64,000 nt of DNA, taken from positions 3,100,001 through 3,164,000 of the forward strand of contig BSBM01000059.1 in NCBI GenBank assembly GCA_027924585.1, in the 5' to 3' direction. Positions 32,701-44,203 of this stretch are shown in pieces. The position numbers and the translations under genes were made by a program. This DNA comes from Larix kaempferi (lineage: Eukaryota > Streptophyta > Pinopsida > Pinales > Pinaceae). Under the pieces are notes generated by a model. The model was not told the origin of the DNA, made no database searches, and was given only the letters and a program-made list of their open reading frames with translations. Each line of letters opens with the position of its first letter. Position 1 is the first letter of the stretch.

Positions 32701-34252
32701 GCTTCTTGGATCAAATCGACTTGCATAGAAATTACCTCAAAGCTTCTCAAATTGATCGGGTTTGCATAGATCATCATCATCAAGGCATCTACAAGGTTAC
32801 CCAGGTAAGATCCACAGGTTTGTTTCTCTTTCCTTTATCCAATCCATTGACATAGCTCATAAATTGTTAAAACCCTAAATATCTTAAAACCCCCATTTTA
32901 CATTTTCTCAGATCTACTTAGATCTAGTGGGTTGTTGGGCATAATATTGAAAACCCACCTCTATAGCATCCACGACATCCCGGATCTATAGTTTGGTGAG
33001 GATTGGCTTCCGTTTGACCCCTTCCCAAGTCAACTTAGCCTCTCCCAAGCAAAGCGCACTTCCTAGTTTGAGCAAGTTGACCTAGATCTAGTACATGGGT
33101 GTTTGAGATCCCGCTTGATCCATAATCTACACATCAAATAACATACACCCAGATTGTTACTTTTCTGAAATTCACCTTGTGGGCCTTATTCCACATTTTA
33201 AGGGATTTAATCCCCATTTTGGACCACTTGGAACACTTAAACTCAGATCTAGTAAGATCTAGCCGTCGGATTGCCGTGAAATTATAGATCCATACTCCTA
33301 CTTGACTAACCTACCCGGATCTAAAGTTTGGATGCCATTGGTCTTGTCTTGACCCACCTAACCCCACTTTTAAGCCTCCTTGGGTAAAGTCGCACCACCT
33401 TGGAGAAGTGAGTTAACTCACTTCTAGGACGTGGGTACTTGAGATTCTTGCGGATTTGGAACGGGAATAATTCAAAACCTAGGTCTAGTATGTCACTTTG
33501 TCAGATCTTGCCTTGGGGATATCATTCCTTGTTTTAAGGGATTGTGGTCCACTTGGGTTAAACCTAGATCTAGACCTACTTATCCATCAAGACCTTTGTT
33601 GCCCACTTGTCTCATGCTATAGGAGTCCTCAACCACAAGTCAACCCTACTTTGACTCCATTATCCCAATTCCCAAGGCACTGGTTACTCTCCAAGTCAAT
33701 TCAACTTTCCTAGATTGTTGGATTAACTTGTGGTTTGACCTTAGTGTGGTGAACCAAACCCTTGATGCCATCATGTATCATGGTCAAACTTGTCACTTGT
33801 ACTAGTTAGCCCCAAGCAACCGCTAAACTACCCTGCATTGGACACAGTTCCCAAGGCAGTGGGTCTTCCAACATTGAACTAGTACACTAATCCTAGATCT
33901 CACTTCAAACATTGAAAGTCACTCACATCAACTATGAACCAAAGCTATACCTGTTGAACCCCTCACTTGGCTTGTGACTTCATCTTAAGGTCTAGGATAA
34001 ACCATACACCTAACTTCACTTAGAAATACCCTGATTTGGTGTCTTGGTTTCGATCTCTCCTGTCGGGAGTAGATCGGGTCTCCCCCTTTGTTATCTGGGA
34101 TAGATAACATAAAGCGAAGGTTGCCTCGACTGGCGTGACAACCATATATTGGAGGTCGAGGTGATCGTGGTTGCACCTTTTAAGTTCCCCTTCCCTATTG
34201 CCATCCATGACTGGATACATCCATAGGGGCAAGTACAGTTTGGGTGATAACA
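29724..34252 (+). mobile_element. Unit B2: 4.53 kb giant solo-LTR-like insertion
   Basis: Begins TGTTATCACATTTATAGTAG and ends GGGTGATAACA. It is flanked by AGGTA on both sides (29719-29723 and 34253-34257), a perfect 5-bp duplication inside the Copia-2 coding region. It matches B1 in reverse complement almost throughout. A palindrome GTAGCC-N-GGCTAC lies 16 bp from the 5' end (29740-29752). No coding domain, primer site or internal direct repeat was found. Small open frames (for example 31501-31725 on the minus strand, paired with 14203-14427 in B1) reflect sequence conservation between copies, not recognisable proteins. Confidence 0.85.
32311..32320 (+). promoter_or_regulatory. TATA-like box of unit B2
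   Basis: CTATTTAAAG followed by GAGAGAGCTTCTCATTGTAA, shared with B1 and B3. If the unit is an LTR, transcription would start just downstream, giving U3 of about 2.6 kb and R-U5 of about 1.9 kb. Confidence 0.5.
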
Positions 34253-35063
34253 AGGTACTTCAGGGACAGGTTTAGGTTCTTGTTCTCAGGTTACAGGTTC
34301 TTCAGGGACTAGTTCATCAGTCACTGGTCCTCGCGGTGTTGGACCTTTTGCTTCTGGGAGTTCTTCAGATGAGGATAGACCAATATGGGAGGAGCCTTCA
34401 AGGAAGAGGAAGCCTAAATGGCTTCGTGATACCTTGGAGGAGGCAGAGGCATTTGGTAGACCCTAGGAGGAGATCAGGACAGTAGTGATGCCAAATAGAT
34501 TGGGTATGGCTCTTGTTGCGAGTCTTCGTAATTCAGAGCCTTTCACATTTGAGGAGGCCTCTCAGCATCAGGTTTGGAGAGATGCCATGATGGAAGAGTA
34601 CCATTCCATCATGAAGAATGATGCATGGGAGATAGTGCTGAGACCAGAGGGGAAGTCTATTGTGACTTCCAAGTGGATCTACAAGGTGAAGCATGCTGCG
34701 GATGGTAGTGTGGAGAAGTACAAGGCTCGGTTTGTGGCACGGGGGTTTTCACAGGTTGAGGGAGTTGATTATGATGAGACCTTTGCGCCAGTTGCTCGTT
34801 ATTCTTCCATCAGAGGAGTGATGTCTATAGCAGTAGAGATGGGTTGGAAGATCCACCAGATGGATGTGAAGACTGCATTTCTCGATGGTCTTCTGCAGGA
34901 GGAGGTTTACTTAGAGAAACCACAGTGATTCGAGATTCATGGGAGAGAATCTCATGTGTGCAGGCTGAGGAAAGCCTTGTATGGACTGAAGCAAGCTCCT
35001 AGAGCTTGGTACTCCAGGATCGATGCGTACTTGACTTCGATGGGTTTTCAGAAGAGTGAGGCT
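34253..35063 (+). pseudogene. Copia-2 linker and N-terminal RT
   Basis: The coding frame resumes after B2 with a Ser/Thr/Gly-rich linker, a TAG at 34464-34466 and then the RT start. Recognisable blocks are EEASQHQVWRDAMMEEYHSI, the SKWIYKVKHAADGSVEKYKA motif, FVARGFSQVEGVDYDETFAP, and MDVKTAFLDGLLQEEVYLEK. After a TGA (34926-34928) it continues with [18 protein letters not shown]. These are the standard fingers and palm blocks of copia RT, with the first catalytic Asp in the MDVKTAF block. Unit C cuts the gene after FQKSEA at 35063. Confidence 0.9.
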
Positions 35064-38000
35064 TGTTATCACCTATTTTGTACAGTAGTTGAAACCTCAT
35101 TGAGCTGCCAGTGTTGGAACACATCAGTGTTCACTTCCAGAGTATCTGGGTTTCAGATTTTTGGGTCTAGCCAGTTTTGTTTTTGAGTCGACATGACCAT
35201 GGCCCCATGGGGGTTTGTAAAAAAGTGTGCTAGTAGGGTTTGAGTGGCTCGGTTCCCCATGACTGGATTAAACAACTAAGGTATTCCAGGGAGTTTTTTC
35301 ACCGTCAGATTATACTTTGCTTCAGGTGAGATATAATCTCTTGGTTTTTCTCCCGCTTCCTCCAAAGCTGGAATGCCCGATTTTGGAAATTTTTGCCATG
35401 GGGGGTAATTAGAGTCCAACTAATATATATAAACCTAATAGACACTATTAGAATAGGTTTTGGTCATGTCCTAAGTCTCTAGGACCCCCAGAAAAATTTT
35501 CAAATTTTTTTTACCAGACACGTCGGATTTGGGGTTTTTAATTTTTAATTATTTTTTAAATTTTAATTAAATTTCTCTATAGTTTAAATAGAGAAATTTG
35601 AGTCTGTAATATGTCAGTCATCCGGGGTCCGAATTTAGTGTTTGATGGCTCGTTTCATAAGCCAAAAATCACACATGACCCATGGACCAGCTAAACCCAA
35701 CTTTCGGATGTCAATTCAGCCTCATAATTAATATTTTCTCTAAAAAGTCATTTACAGAGAAATTATTAATTAAAATAATAAAATTGAATATTTTGGAGAT
35801 AATCCAAATCTCTCCAAAATTAATCAATTTGATTAAAATAAAAGGCTAAATGACATGACAATATACATTTATGAATATTCCAATCAACTCCAAGTGGCTT
35901 AAGTCAACTATCCAGTCACCAGCAAGAGATCCACTTAAGTTAATTCGCCCTCTCCCATGCAAAAGTCGATTTAGTGAGTTGTCAAGTGGTAATTGGGTTG
36001 GTGGGTGTGCATTTAAGTCTAAGGTAGGCGCCCTCATGACTCATCAATTACCATAGCTTGGCTCCCTTTACAAGATTCGAGTTAGTACCTACCACCAATC
36101 CACTTGTCTACCAACCTACTCGCCTCCCTCATCAAGCTCACGTCATTCCTCATTTGCCTCACGTGTGTCCTTGTTGTAATTTGCTTATTGGTTGGTGATA
36201 CTTCCCATGCAATCACCCAAGTCGAGTTATGCCACCTCTTCATTCTTACCTACCAACAAGTCGAGTTGTCATTCGAATTAGCTCTCCAAGCTTAGTTTTG
36301 ATTGGAATTCGACCTCCATGTCTATTGTTTTGTCTCTCACTCAAAGCCAATTCGACCTAGGGTTTTAGCTTTTAGTTTTACTATAAAGAGAGGCCCATTT
36401 GGGTTGTTATCTCATGGAATTTTTGTGCACCATTACTCTGGCAACTTTGTACTAGATCATAGCAATTGCTATCTTGAAATAAAATTCGACTTTGGAGGTC
36501 CATGCGATTTGTGCAACATTTATGAATGCTTCTCTTGTGAGGTGACTTCTTTCTATGCTTTCAATTTAATGCTTATGTGATTGATCAAGTAACTAGCTTT
36601 AGAAGTCTATATTCTAGAACATAAGATCTACCATTTGTGGCTTTCAATTTGGTTTATTATGCAATGTTGATCAATGAGTTATATGAATAGGACGTACTCA
36701 GTTATACTAGCATTGATATAACCTTGGTTTTCGTGGCATACTAGTCATATATTTGATCTCACTTTTGCATTGAGTTGTTTGTCTTTGAATAGGTTTTTCC
36801 AGGTGTAGGAGGGTGTGAGCTCGGCTGCATCTAGCCGATCTTCATCATCACAAGTGATTTTTAACATTGTTGTCTTTCCAGGATCTACAAGGGTTGAGGT
36901 TGTTCCAAGAAGAAGCACAAAGAGACTTTGCTCCAAGATACATCCTTAAAACAAAATCATTTTAAAAAAACCTTGGTTACTTGTACCTTAGGCTTCCCAT
37001 TCTTCAAGCCCTCTTGTCTTCTCCTTGAAAACCTTTTGCATTTGACTTGCTAGCCTTTTCCTCCATTTCCCTAATCTAGCCCTACCACATCCTAGCTCTC
37101 GTCATACTTCTTTTTGGCCTCTCGTCCCCCTTCAATTTTCCTCCTCTTTCCATTCCATTCGCCCTCTCTCTTTGCTCTCGTCTTACCCTAGAAAAACTAC
37201 CTTCTTCCTCTCGTCTTACCCTACCCTCTCCTTCCTTTCGTCCCATCTCTCTAGCCACTCTTCTTTGCCTTCCATCCTCTTCTCGTTTGCCATCCTTTCC
37301 TTCTCGTCCACTTCCTTTTGCCCTAAAAACATCAAAAACAAACAAAGTTGTTAGTAGTAGTAGTTATTAGTTGTTGGTAGATTTCCATGGATAGATCTTA
37401 GTTAGATTTCAATTACTAGTTTTATTTCTTTGCATATATAGATCTCATAAAAAGTGTAAGAAACTTGCATTGTCTTTTGAGATACTTAGCCATTTTCATA
37501 TTAGAATCTCTTTTTCCATACCATCATAAGCTTGCATGTAGCATTAGATCTCCTTTATAGACTTTAGTTTTGTTAAAAGTTTCAATTTGTTTTGGTTATC
37601 TAACATCTAATGGGCATTTGAGTTGTTCACTTGTGGTAGATCTTTCCTTGAGAAAGAAGAGTTTTGAGAAGATTTGAAGCAAATAGAAGAGAGAAATTCC
37701 TAATATAAAAAGCCATCAAGAAGACAAGAAGGCGATCCAAACCAAGAGACTAGTATTTATCCTTTTGTAATAGCTCTTAGAAGCTTGTTTCAATTATTTT
37801 CCAAGTTACATCTCTCAAAGTCCTTCAAAGGGTTAGAAACCCAAGGCAATTGTAAAAGCTTAATAAAAGTTAAGCGGAGGAGGCCTCCACTTTTTTGGGT
37901 CTTCTTCCCCATTTGGGGAAGAGTGTCGTGTTTGGTTGGCCTAGATCTGTTATTTCATGCTCTTAGATTAGTTTCCATTTCAATAAGTTGTTCTTGTTAC

Positions 38001-39548
38001 AATTTTCGGTTTACTTACCCCCATGCTCTCTCGAGTACGGTCTTTGACCTGAAAGAGATTCTTGGGTAGATTAGACTTTATTTCCTGTTCAATATTTCAT
38101 TTTTATCTTGTCTTTTCTCTTCCAAACCTTGACCAGAGTATAGCTAACTTTGGGATCGTATCCCAAAGGCCACATAATTTTGTGGTAGCTACTCGTTCCC
38201 CCATCAGCTTCTTGTGGACATCTAGCTAGCCGGAAGGTTTCCAAGACTGGTGGCTTCTAGTGGTTGACCTTGTTCGGAGGTTGATCCCACCTATTAGATT
38301 AGAATTTGTGTGGTAGAACAGTAGATTTTCCAGTTTCATTTTATTTGGCAACTAGCATTGTTAGCAAATGTTTCATATCTTTCAAATCTATCACATTGTT
38401 TAATCATTTAAAGTTGAATTATCTTGCTACTACAAACTACTTTTTGCTTCTTAAAACGAACCAAAGTCTCTTGAACTTGGCCAAATCCAAGTCAAGAGCA
38501 CTCTCTATCGGAGAGCATCTTAGTCTTGCATCATTCCCTGCATTAGGCATTTGTTAATTAGCAAGTCTCTTGAACTGTGGTCATAAGATCAAGTCAAGAG
38601 CGCTCTCTGTCGGAGAGTTGAACAAAGTGCTCTAATAATAAAAATTTTCCACCCATATTTCCCTTTTAATTAATTTACCTTGGTCTCTGTCCTACACCCA
38701 TATGCTCTGCCAACCGGAAACGGTTGGGCTAGTGCTCAGAAAGGTGTAAGACTTGTTAAGTTCACAAGTGAAAACATTAATTAAAATTTTACCCAAAACC
38801 CCAACCAAGACAAAATCACTGAGTACTTCCTCTAACAGGTGGTGCCGGGATTCCACTGTCAGACTCGAGGACGGTCAAGCCGTAAGCACACTTGCCCTCT
38901 TTGCAATCTGGGTGCTCTCGACCTATCATCTAAAAGGTTTCCAGTGGTTCTTTTTTGGTTAAGGTTCCACCTTTTTGAATATCCTTGTTCTTAGCCATAA
39001 TAATCAAGACCACTAAAATCTTTAATTTACCAAGATAAGCTGCAAAACGTTCTCAAAAACTTTTATCTCAAACACTTGTATCAAGCATTTCACAATCACT
39101 TTTACATTTTGACTCCATAAGGCACTGGTCCTTAATCACAATATTTTTATTTGCTTATTTATCAATATTGGAGCATTTGTGTTAATTTTCGTAAAGGTGA
39201 TTTATTTCTGATTTAGTGTATCTCTCATCTTCTATTTTGCAACGTGGATTGCGTTATCTTGTTTTTCATTAAAGTATTATTGTGTCTCTCACTTTCAAAA
39301 AACTCCTAAACAACACCCATCTGCATCACAACACCAAAAACATTTTAAACACACAAGAGCCTTAGACAACTCTTTTGTAGGGACTACCCCCCTTGGCTTC
39401 GTTAGGAGTTTGCCTAAACGGAGGAGCTGGGATTCAGGTGACAATACCTGGCTCATTGCTTGCTCCCAAGGCCACACCTCTCTCACTTGTAGTGAAGAGA
39501 CAGCTTTCGAAAGATTTCCGTTGCTGGTGTGCAATCTGGCGGACAACA
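35064..39548 (+). mobile_element. Unit C: 4.49 kb giant solo-LTR-like insertion, second family
   Basis: Begins TGTTATCACCTATTTTG and ends TGGCGGACAACA. It is flanked by a perfect AGGCT duplication (35059-35063 and 39549-39553) that restores the RT frame of Copia-2 when the unit is removed. Its body is unlike units B1-B3, although the first nine bases are identical. It contains a TATA-like CTATAAAGAGAGG at 36381, an AATAAAAGTTAA poly(A)-like word at 37863-37874, an AG-poor pyrimidine block at 37120-37330, and a two-copy repeat with GTCAAGAGC and TCGGAGAG words near 38490-38625. No coding domain is seen. A solo LTR of an unseen retrotransposon is the favoured reading. Confidence 0.78.
36381..36393 (+). 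promoter_or_regulatory. TATA-like box of unit C
   Basis: CTATAAAGAGAGG lies about 1.3 kb into the unit, in the same sequence style (TATA then GAGAG) as the TATA region of units B. It is the best promoter candidate in unit C. Confidence 0.35.
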
Positions 39549-40573
39549 AGGCTGATCTCAACCTTTACTACATTGTGGTTGGTGGAGATCCTCTCATTCT
39601 TTTGTTATATTTTGATGACTTGTTTATCACTGGAGAGGAGCGTCTCGTTGCACATTGCAAGAGAGACCTTGCTACTGAGTACGAGATGACTGACATTGGG
39701 TTGATGCATTATTATCTGGGGATGGAGATTTGGCAGGAGCTTGGACATATTTTCCTGGGACAGGGGAAGTATGCAGTTGATATTCTGAGGAGATTGCAGA
39801 TGGAGGATTGCGGGCCGATGTTTACACCTATGAACAACAACTAGAAGCAGCTTCATGCTTCAGAGGGTAAGTTGGTGGATCCTACACTTTATTGTCAGCT
39901 CATTGGGTCGTTGATGTATCTGTTCAACACTAGGCTAGACTTGTGTTTTGCGGTGAACACTCTTATCCAATTCATGGTGGAGCCTAGGAGTGTACATTGG
40001 ACTACCGCAAAACATGTGCTGAGATACCTTGTAGGTATAGTGTACTATGGTTTGGACTACAGGGGTTCGGGTGGAGTCAATTTGGTTTGTTTCACAGATT
40101 CAGACTGAACAGGCAGTGTGAGGGATCGAAAGAGCACTTCCGGTTGTTGTTTCAGTTTGGGCTCGGTAGCAGTGTCGTGGTTCAGTCGGAAAAATAAGTC
40201 CCTTGTGTTGAGTTCTGTTGAGGCTGAGTATATGGGAGCCAGTCAAGCTACTTGCGAGGCACTATGGCTTCGTAAGTTGTTGGTAGACTTGTTTGATCAG
40301 GAGCTTAGGCCTACGGTGATCTACTATGACAATCAGAGTTGCATTCAGCTCTCTAAGAATCCAGTGTTCCATGACAGGTCAATGCATATTGAGATTAGGT
40401 ACCATTTCATCCGTGACTACGTTCAGAGAGGAGCAGTAGAGTTGCAGTACATATCCATTGATGAGCAGGTAGCAGATATCCTGACGAAATCTTTGGGGAG
40501 GGGCAAGTTTGTTTTCTTTAGAGACAAGTTGGGAGCGGTGCAGAACACCTTCCTCAGTAAGAGGGAGTGTTAG
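39549..40573 (+). pseudogene. Copia-2 RT C-terminus and RNase H
   Basis: Continues RT after unit C: LNLYYIVVGGDPLILLLYFD, where the active-site block reads YFDD instead of the usual YVDD (both Asp kept), then GLMHYYLGMEIWQ. A TAG interrupts at 39842-39844. RNase H follows with GSLMYLFNTRLDLCFAVNTL, KSTSGCCFSLGS, VEAEYMGASQA and DEQVADILTK. A TGA is at about 40106-40108 and the natural stop at 40573, five bases inside the 3' LTR start. The end of the gene overlapping the LTR edge is normal for the family. Confidence 0.9.
40556..40567 (+). other. Copia-2 polypurine tract
   Basis: AGTAAGAGGGAG directly precedes the TGTTAG start of the 3' LTR and overlaps the last codons of the polyprotein. Confidence 0.85.
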
Positions 40574-41175
40574 TTTTTATACCTAGGAAGTTTCCCCTAG
40601 GTGACTTTTTGCCTAAGTCACTTAAGTGGGGAAAAAGTGACCCTTGCATTAAATGACTTGAGATGAGCATTTAATTAGACTTTATAACTTAAAATCACTT
40701 CTGGGTAAAAATTTAAGTGAGGTGAATTAAAATTATTTGTATGAGATTTAATGAGAGATTAATCTCATCCATCCATCTTAATCATTTCTCACTGTTGGAT
40801 TGAATCTCTTCACTAACCCTAGGGATTCACCCAAAAAGGCAAGGGAGGCATTTTCAGCATTTACTTTTGAGAGAGAAGTGGAAAGAAGAGAGCTGAGAGT
40901 TTGCATAGATATCGAGGAGGCAGCTAGGGCAGTTTTATACCAGCATGCATTTCGAGGAGAGCTTTTTTAGTGGTTACATTTCACAAAATCCGTACAACTG
41001 CATTTAGTGGTGTGCATGGTTAAACTAGTTTTCTGCCTGTTAAGTGTTTTTACAGCGTGTTTAATTGTCTGTAATTTGTATAAGTAGTTTCCAACCAATG
41101 CAAAACCAGTTGGGGATGAAAACATTGAAAAATGTGACATAAACCAGCGAGCTAAAATAATACAGAAAATTTACA
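40568..41175 (+). repeat. Copia-2 3' LTR (608 bp, internally deleted)
   Basis: Starts TGTTAGTTTTTATACC and ends AATTTACA. It aligns with the two ends of the 5' LTR but lacks about 490 bp in the middle; the join is at about 41010 (CATTTAGTGGTGTGCATGG). Since LTRs are identical at insertion, one of the two changed afterwards. Confidence 0.9.
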
Positions 41176-41180
41176 GATAA

Positions 41181-43099
41181 AACTCCCCATGCACTTCAAT
41201 ATTTTCCCCGAGCACTTTAAAATTGCCCCCATGAACTTCAATAATTGCCCCAAGCACTTCTTAATTGACCCATGGATGATAGAAACGCCCCATGCACTTA
41301 AATACTTGCCTCGACCACTTCAAAATTTTCCCAACGATGATAAAAACGCCCAGATACTTCAATATTTTCCCGAGGCACTTCAAAATTCTCGTAACGAAGA
41401 TAAAAACGCCCCTATCCACTTCCATATTTGCACAGGCACTTCATTACTTTCCCTAGACACTTCAAAATTCATCCAATAATGACAAAGATGCCCTAGGTAC
41501 TTCAATACTTTCCCTAGTTAAGGTATAAAAAGACTCGACAATGATATAATCACCCAGGCAATCACAAAATTGCGCCAGTACACACAAATTTGCCTTAGCA
41601 TGTGATAACTTTGGCCATCACTGATTTGAAATGTCCCAACACTATAAAAGCATCCTTACATTGATAAACAACGACCCCATGCACTTCTAGATTTACCCAC
41701 TGATGAGAAAAACACTCCATGCACTTCAAAATTCACCCATTGACAAGAAAAATGCCCTAGGCACTTCAATACTTTCCATGGGCACTTCAAAATTCTCTGA
41801 AAGATGATAAAAATTCCCTAAGCACTTCAATATTTTCCCCAAGCACTCAAAATTGCCCCCAGTCACTTCAATACTTGCCCCATGCACTTCTAAACTGACG
41901 CAATAATGATAGAAACATCCCATGCACTTCAATAATTGCCTCGACCACTTCAAAATTCTCCCGACGATGATAAAAACGCCCATACACTGCAATATTTTCC
42001 CAGGCACTTGAAAATTCTCGCAACGACGATAAAAACGCCCTCATCCACTTCCATGTTTTCCCAGGCACTTCATTACATGCCCTAGACACTTCAAAATTCG
42101 TCCAATGATGATAAAGATGACCTAGGCACTTCAATACTTGCCCTAAGCAAGGGAGAAAAACATCCGACAATGATATAATCACCCAGGCAATCACAAAAAT
42201 GCCCCAGTACACACAAATTTGCTTCGACATGTGATAAATTTGGCCATCATTGTTTTAAAACGTCCCAACACTATAAAATCATCCTTACATTGATAAACAA
42301 CAACCCCATGCACTTCTAAACTCACCCAGTGATGAGAAAAATGCCCCATGCACTTCTAAATTCACCCAGTGATGAGAAAAATGCCCCATGCACTTCAAAA
42401 TTCACCCATTGACAAGAAAAACGCCCCATGCACTTCAAAATTCACCCATTGACAAGAAAAATGCCCCAGGCACTTCAAAATTCTCTGAAAGATGATAAAA
42501 ATGCCATAAGCACTTCAATATTTTCCCCAAGCACTTTAAAATTGCTCCCATGAACTTCAATACTTGCCCCAAGCACTTCTAAATTGACCCATGGATGATA
42601 GAAACGCCCCATGCACTTCAATACTTGCCTCGGCCACTTCAAAATTTTTCCAACGATGATAAAAACGCCCCTATACTTCAATATTTTCCCAAGGCACTTC
42701 AAAATTATCGTAACAAAGATAAAAACGCCCCTGTCCACTTCCATATTTGCACAGGCACTTCATTACTTCCCCTAAACACTTCAAAATTCATCTAATAATG
42801 ACAAAGATGCCCTAGGCACTTCAATACTTTCCCTAGTTAAGGTAGAAAAACACCTGACAATGATATAATCACCTAGGCAATCACAAAATTGCCCCAGTAC
42901 ACACAAATTTGCCTCGGCATGTGATAACTTTGGCCATCACTGTTTTAAAATGTCCCAACACTATAAAAGCATCCTTACATTGATAAACAACGACCCCATG
43001 CACTTCTAAATTTACCCACTGATGAGAAAAACGCCCCATGCACTTCAGAATTCACCCATTGACAAGAAAAATGCCCCAGGCACTTCAATACTTTCCCCG
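41181..43099. repeat. Minisatellite with 40-bp units in a higher-order arrangement
   Basis: The basic unit is about 40 bp, typified by CACTTCTAAATTCACCCAGT followed by GATGAGAAAAATGCCCCATG; consecutive near-perfect units lie at 42308-42480. Units alternate in type, and the whole order recurs. The block AATATTTTCCCC plus GAGCACTTTAAAATTGC-like sequence appears near 41200, 41829 and 42517, a higher-order period of about 630-690 bp. Frames across it on the minus strand (for example 41726-42007, 41868-42230) are repeat artefacts. The array ends abruptly at hAT-2 coding sequence. Confidence 0.9.
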
Positions 43100-44203
43100 A
43101 GTTCTTGATGGTCAGTTTTGGGTTAGTGTAAGGTATGTTTTGAATTTCACCAAGCCCATTTATCACATGATTCAGTTTGCAGATACTGATGAGCCAGTAA
43201 TTGGGGAGGTGTATGAGCAAATGGATAGCATGTTAGGCCAAATAAAAGATATTGTTGAGCCAAAAGATGCCATCTTGTATGATCATATTCGCAAACATGT
43301 GATCAAAAGGTGGGATAATCTTAATGTTCCACTCCATGCCTTAGCCTACGTCCTTGCACCAAAATATTATTCTCCATCTTGGTTGGCCAAACCAGCACCT
43401 GGGGGTGGGATCAGGAAAAAACCCCACACGGATCCAAAGGTACAGAATGGGTACATGCAAGCATTAGATAAGTTGGTCCCTGATGAAGAGGAAAGTGCCA
43501 TATTGTGTGCTCAATTGAGCAAATATCTTAGTCAACATGGGGTGTTTGGTACTTTGCATGAAACAAAGATCGAGAAAGGATTCCTCCTATCCAATGGTGG
43601 AAAATGTATGGCTCTGCCGCCACACAGTTGCATAAATTGGCCATTAAAGTGCTTTCACAGGTGGTTAATAGTTCTTCTGCAGAGAGGTGTTGGAGCACCT
43701 ATAGCTATATCCACAATGTGAAAAGAAACAACCTAAATGAAAATCGAGTAGAAAGATTGGTTTTTGTACACTACAACTTGAGGTTGTTGTCTCATTATTG
43801 TGAGCAGGCCAAAAGTGATAGAACATTTGTCACTTGGGACAACAACCCGGAGGAGGATAATTTGAAGGATGGAGCCATGGTTTTAGAGCGCTTAGAGGCT
43901 GAACTTTTGGATGATAATGATGTTTTTGTTGGCCGTGCACCAGCAGCAGCAGTGATGCCACCTCCCTCTAGTAGTAGTTTTCCACGTCCACTTCCACTTC
44001 CAACGACAATCCCATATGTACCGGTTTTTCCTCTAGCTTCACAACCTGCATTGTTTCGTGGGGGTCATGTAGCTATTGGATGTGGTTCACGACCACTTCC
44101 AATTCCACCTACTGAGGATGAGGATCCTGATACTACTGTTAGCAGTGCTCATAGAGCACGGGAAAAGAAATTAGAAGTTTCTCGTGGCAAAAATAAATAT
44201 TAG
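43100..44203 (+). pseudogene. hAT-2 transposase, 5'-truncated
   Basis: Begins in mid-gene at VLDGQFW, corresponding to 23750 of hAT-1, and reads through EPVIGEVYEQMDSMLGQIKD, LNVPLHALAYVLAPKYYSPS, a frameshift at about 43570-43600, then SSSAERCWSTYSYIHNVKRN (the hAT dimerisation motif). The C-terminal tail (about residues 130-199 of the last frame) is Pro/Ser/Ala-rich and lysine-rich at the end, with a stop at 44201-44203. It keeps the natural C-terminus that hAT-1 lost, and it lacks the BED finger and the DUF659 core. It is a separate copy, roughly three-quarters identical to hAT-1 at protein level by eye. Confidence 0.85.

Larger units (their letters stand above)
26096..41175 (+). mobile_element. 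Copia-2: Ty1/copia retrotransposon split by two nested insertions
   Basis: LTRs are at 26096-27192 and 40568-41175, and the flanks carry a perfect GATAA target duplication (26091-26095 and 41176-41180). It has a tRNA-Met primer site, gag, protease, integrase, RT, RNase H and a polypurine tract in the standard copia order. Unit B2 (29724-34252) lies between integrase and RT, and unit C (35064-39548) lies within RT. Without them the element would be about 6.1 kb. It is related to Copia-1 but is a different family by LTR. Coding frames are interrupted, mostly by TAG. Confidence 0.93.

Noticed and set aside
37120-37345. Arg/Glu/Gly-rich minus-strand frame and Ser-rich plus-strand frame
   Set aside because: Low-complexity pyrimidine tract inside unit C; composition alone explains both.
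41726-42744. Several 80-120 codon frames on the minus strand
   Set aside because: They are translations of the 40-bp minisatellite; repeated words in protein mirror repeated DNA.
41181-43099. CRISPR-like array
   Set aside because: Units are continuous degenerate tandem repeats without constant repeats and unique spacers, and the context is a plant nuclear genome.
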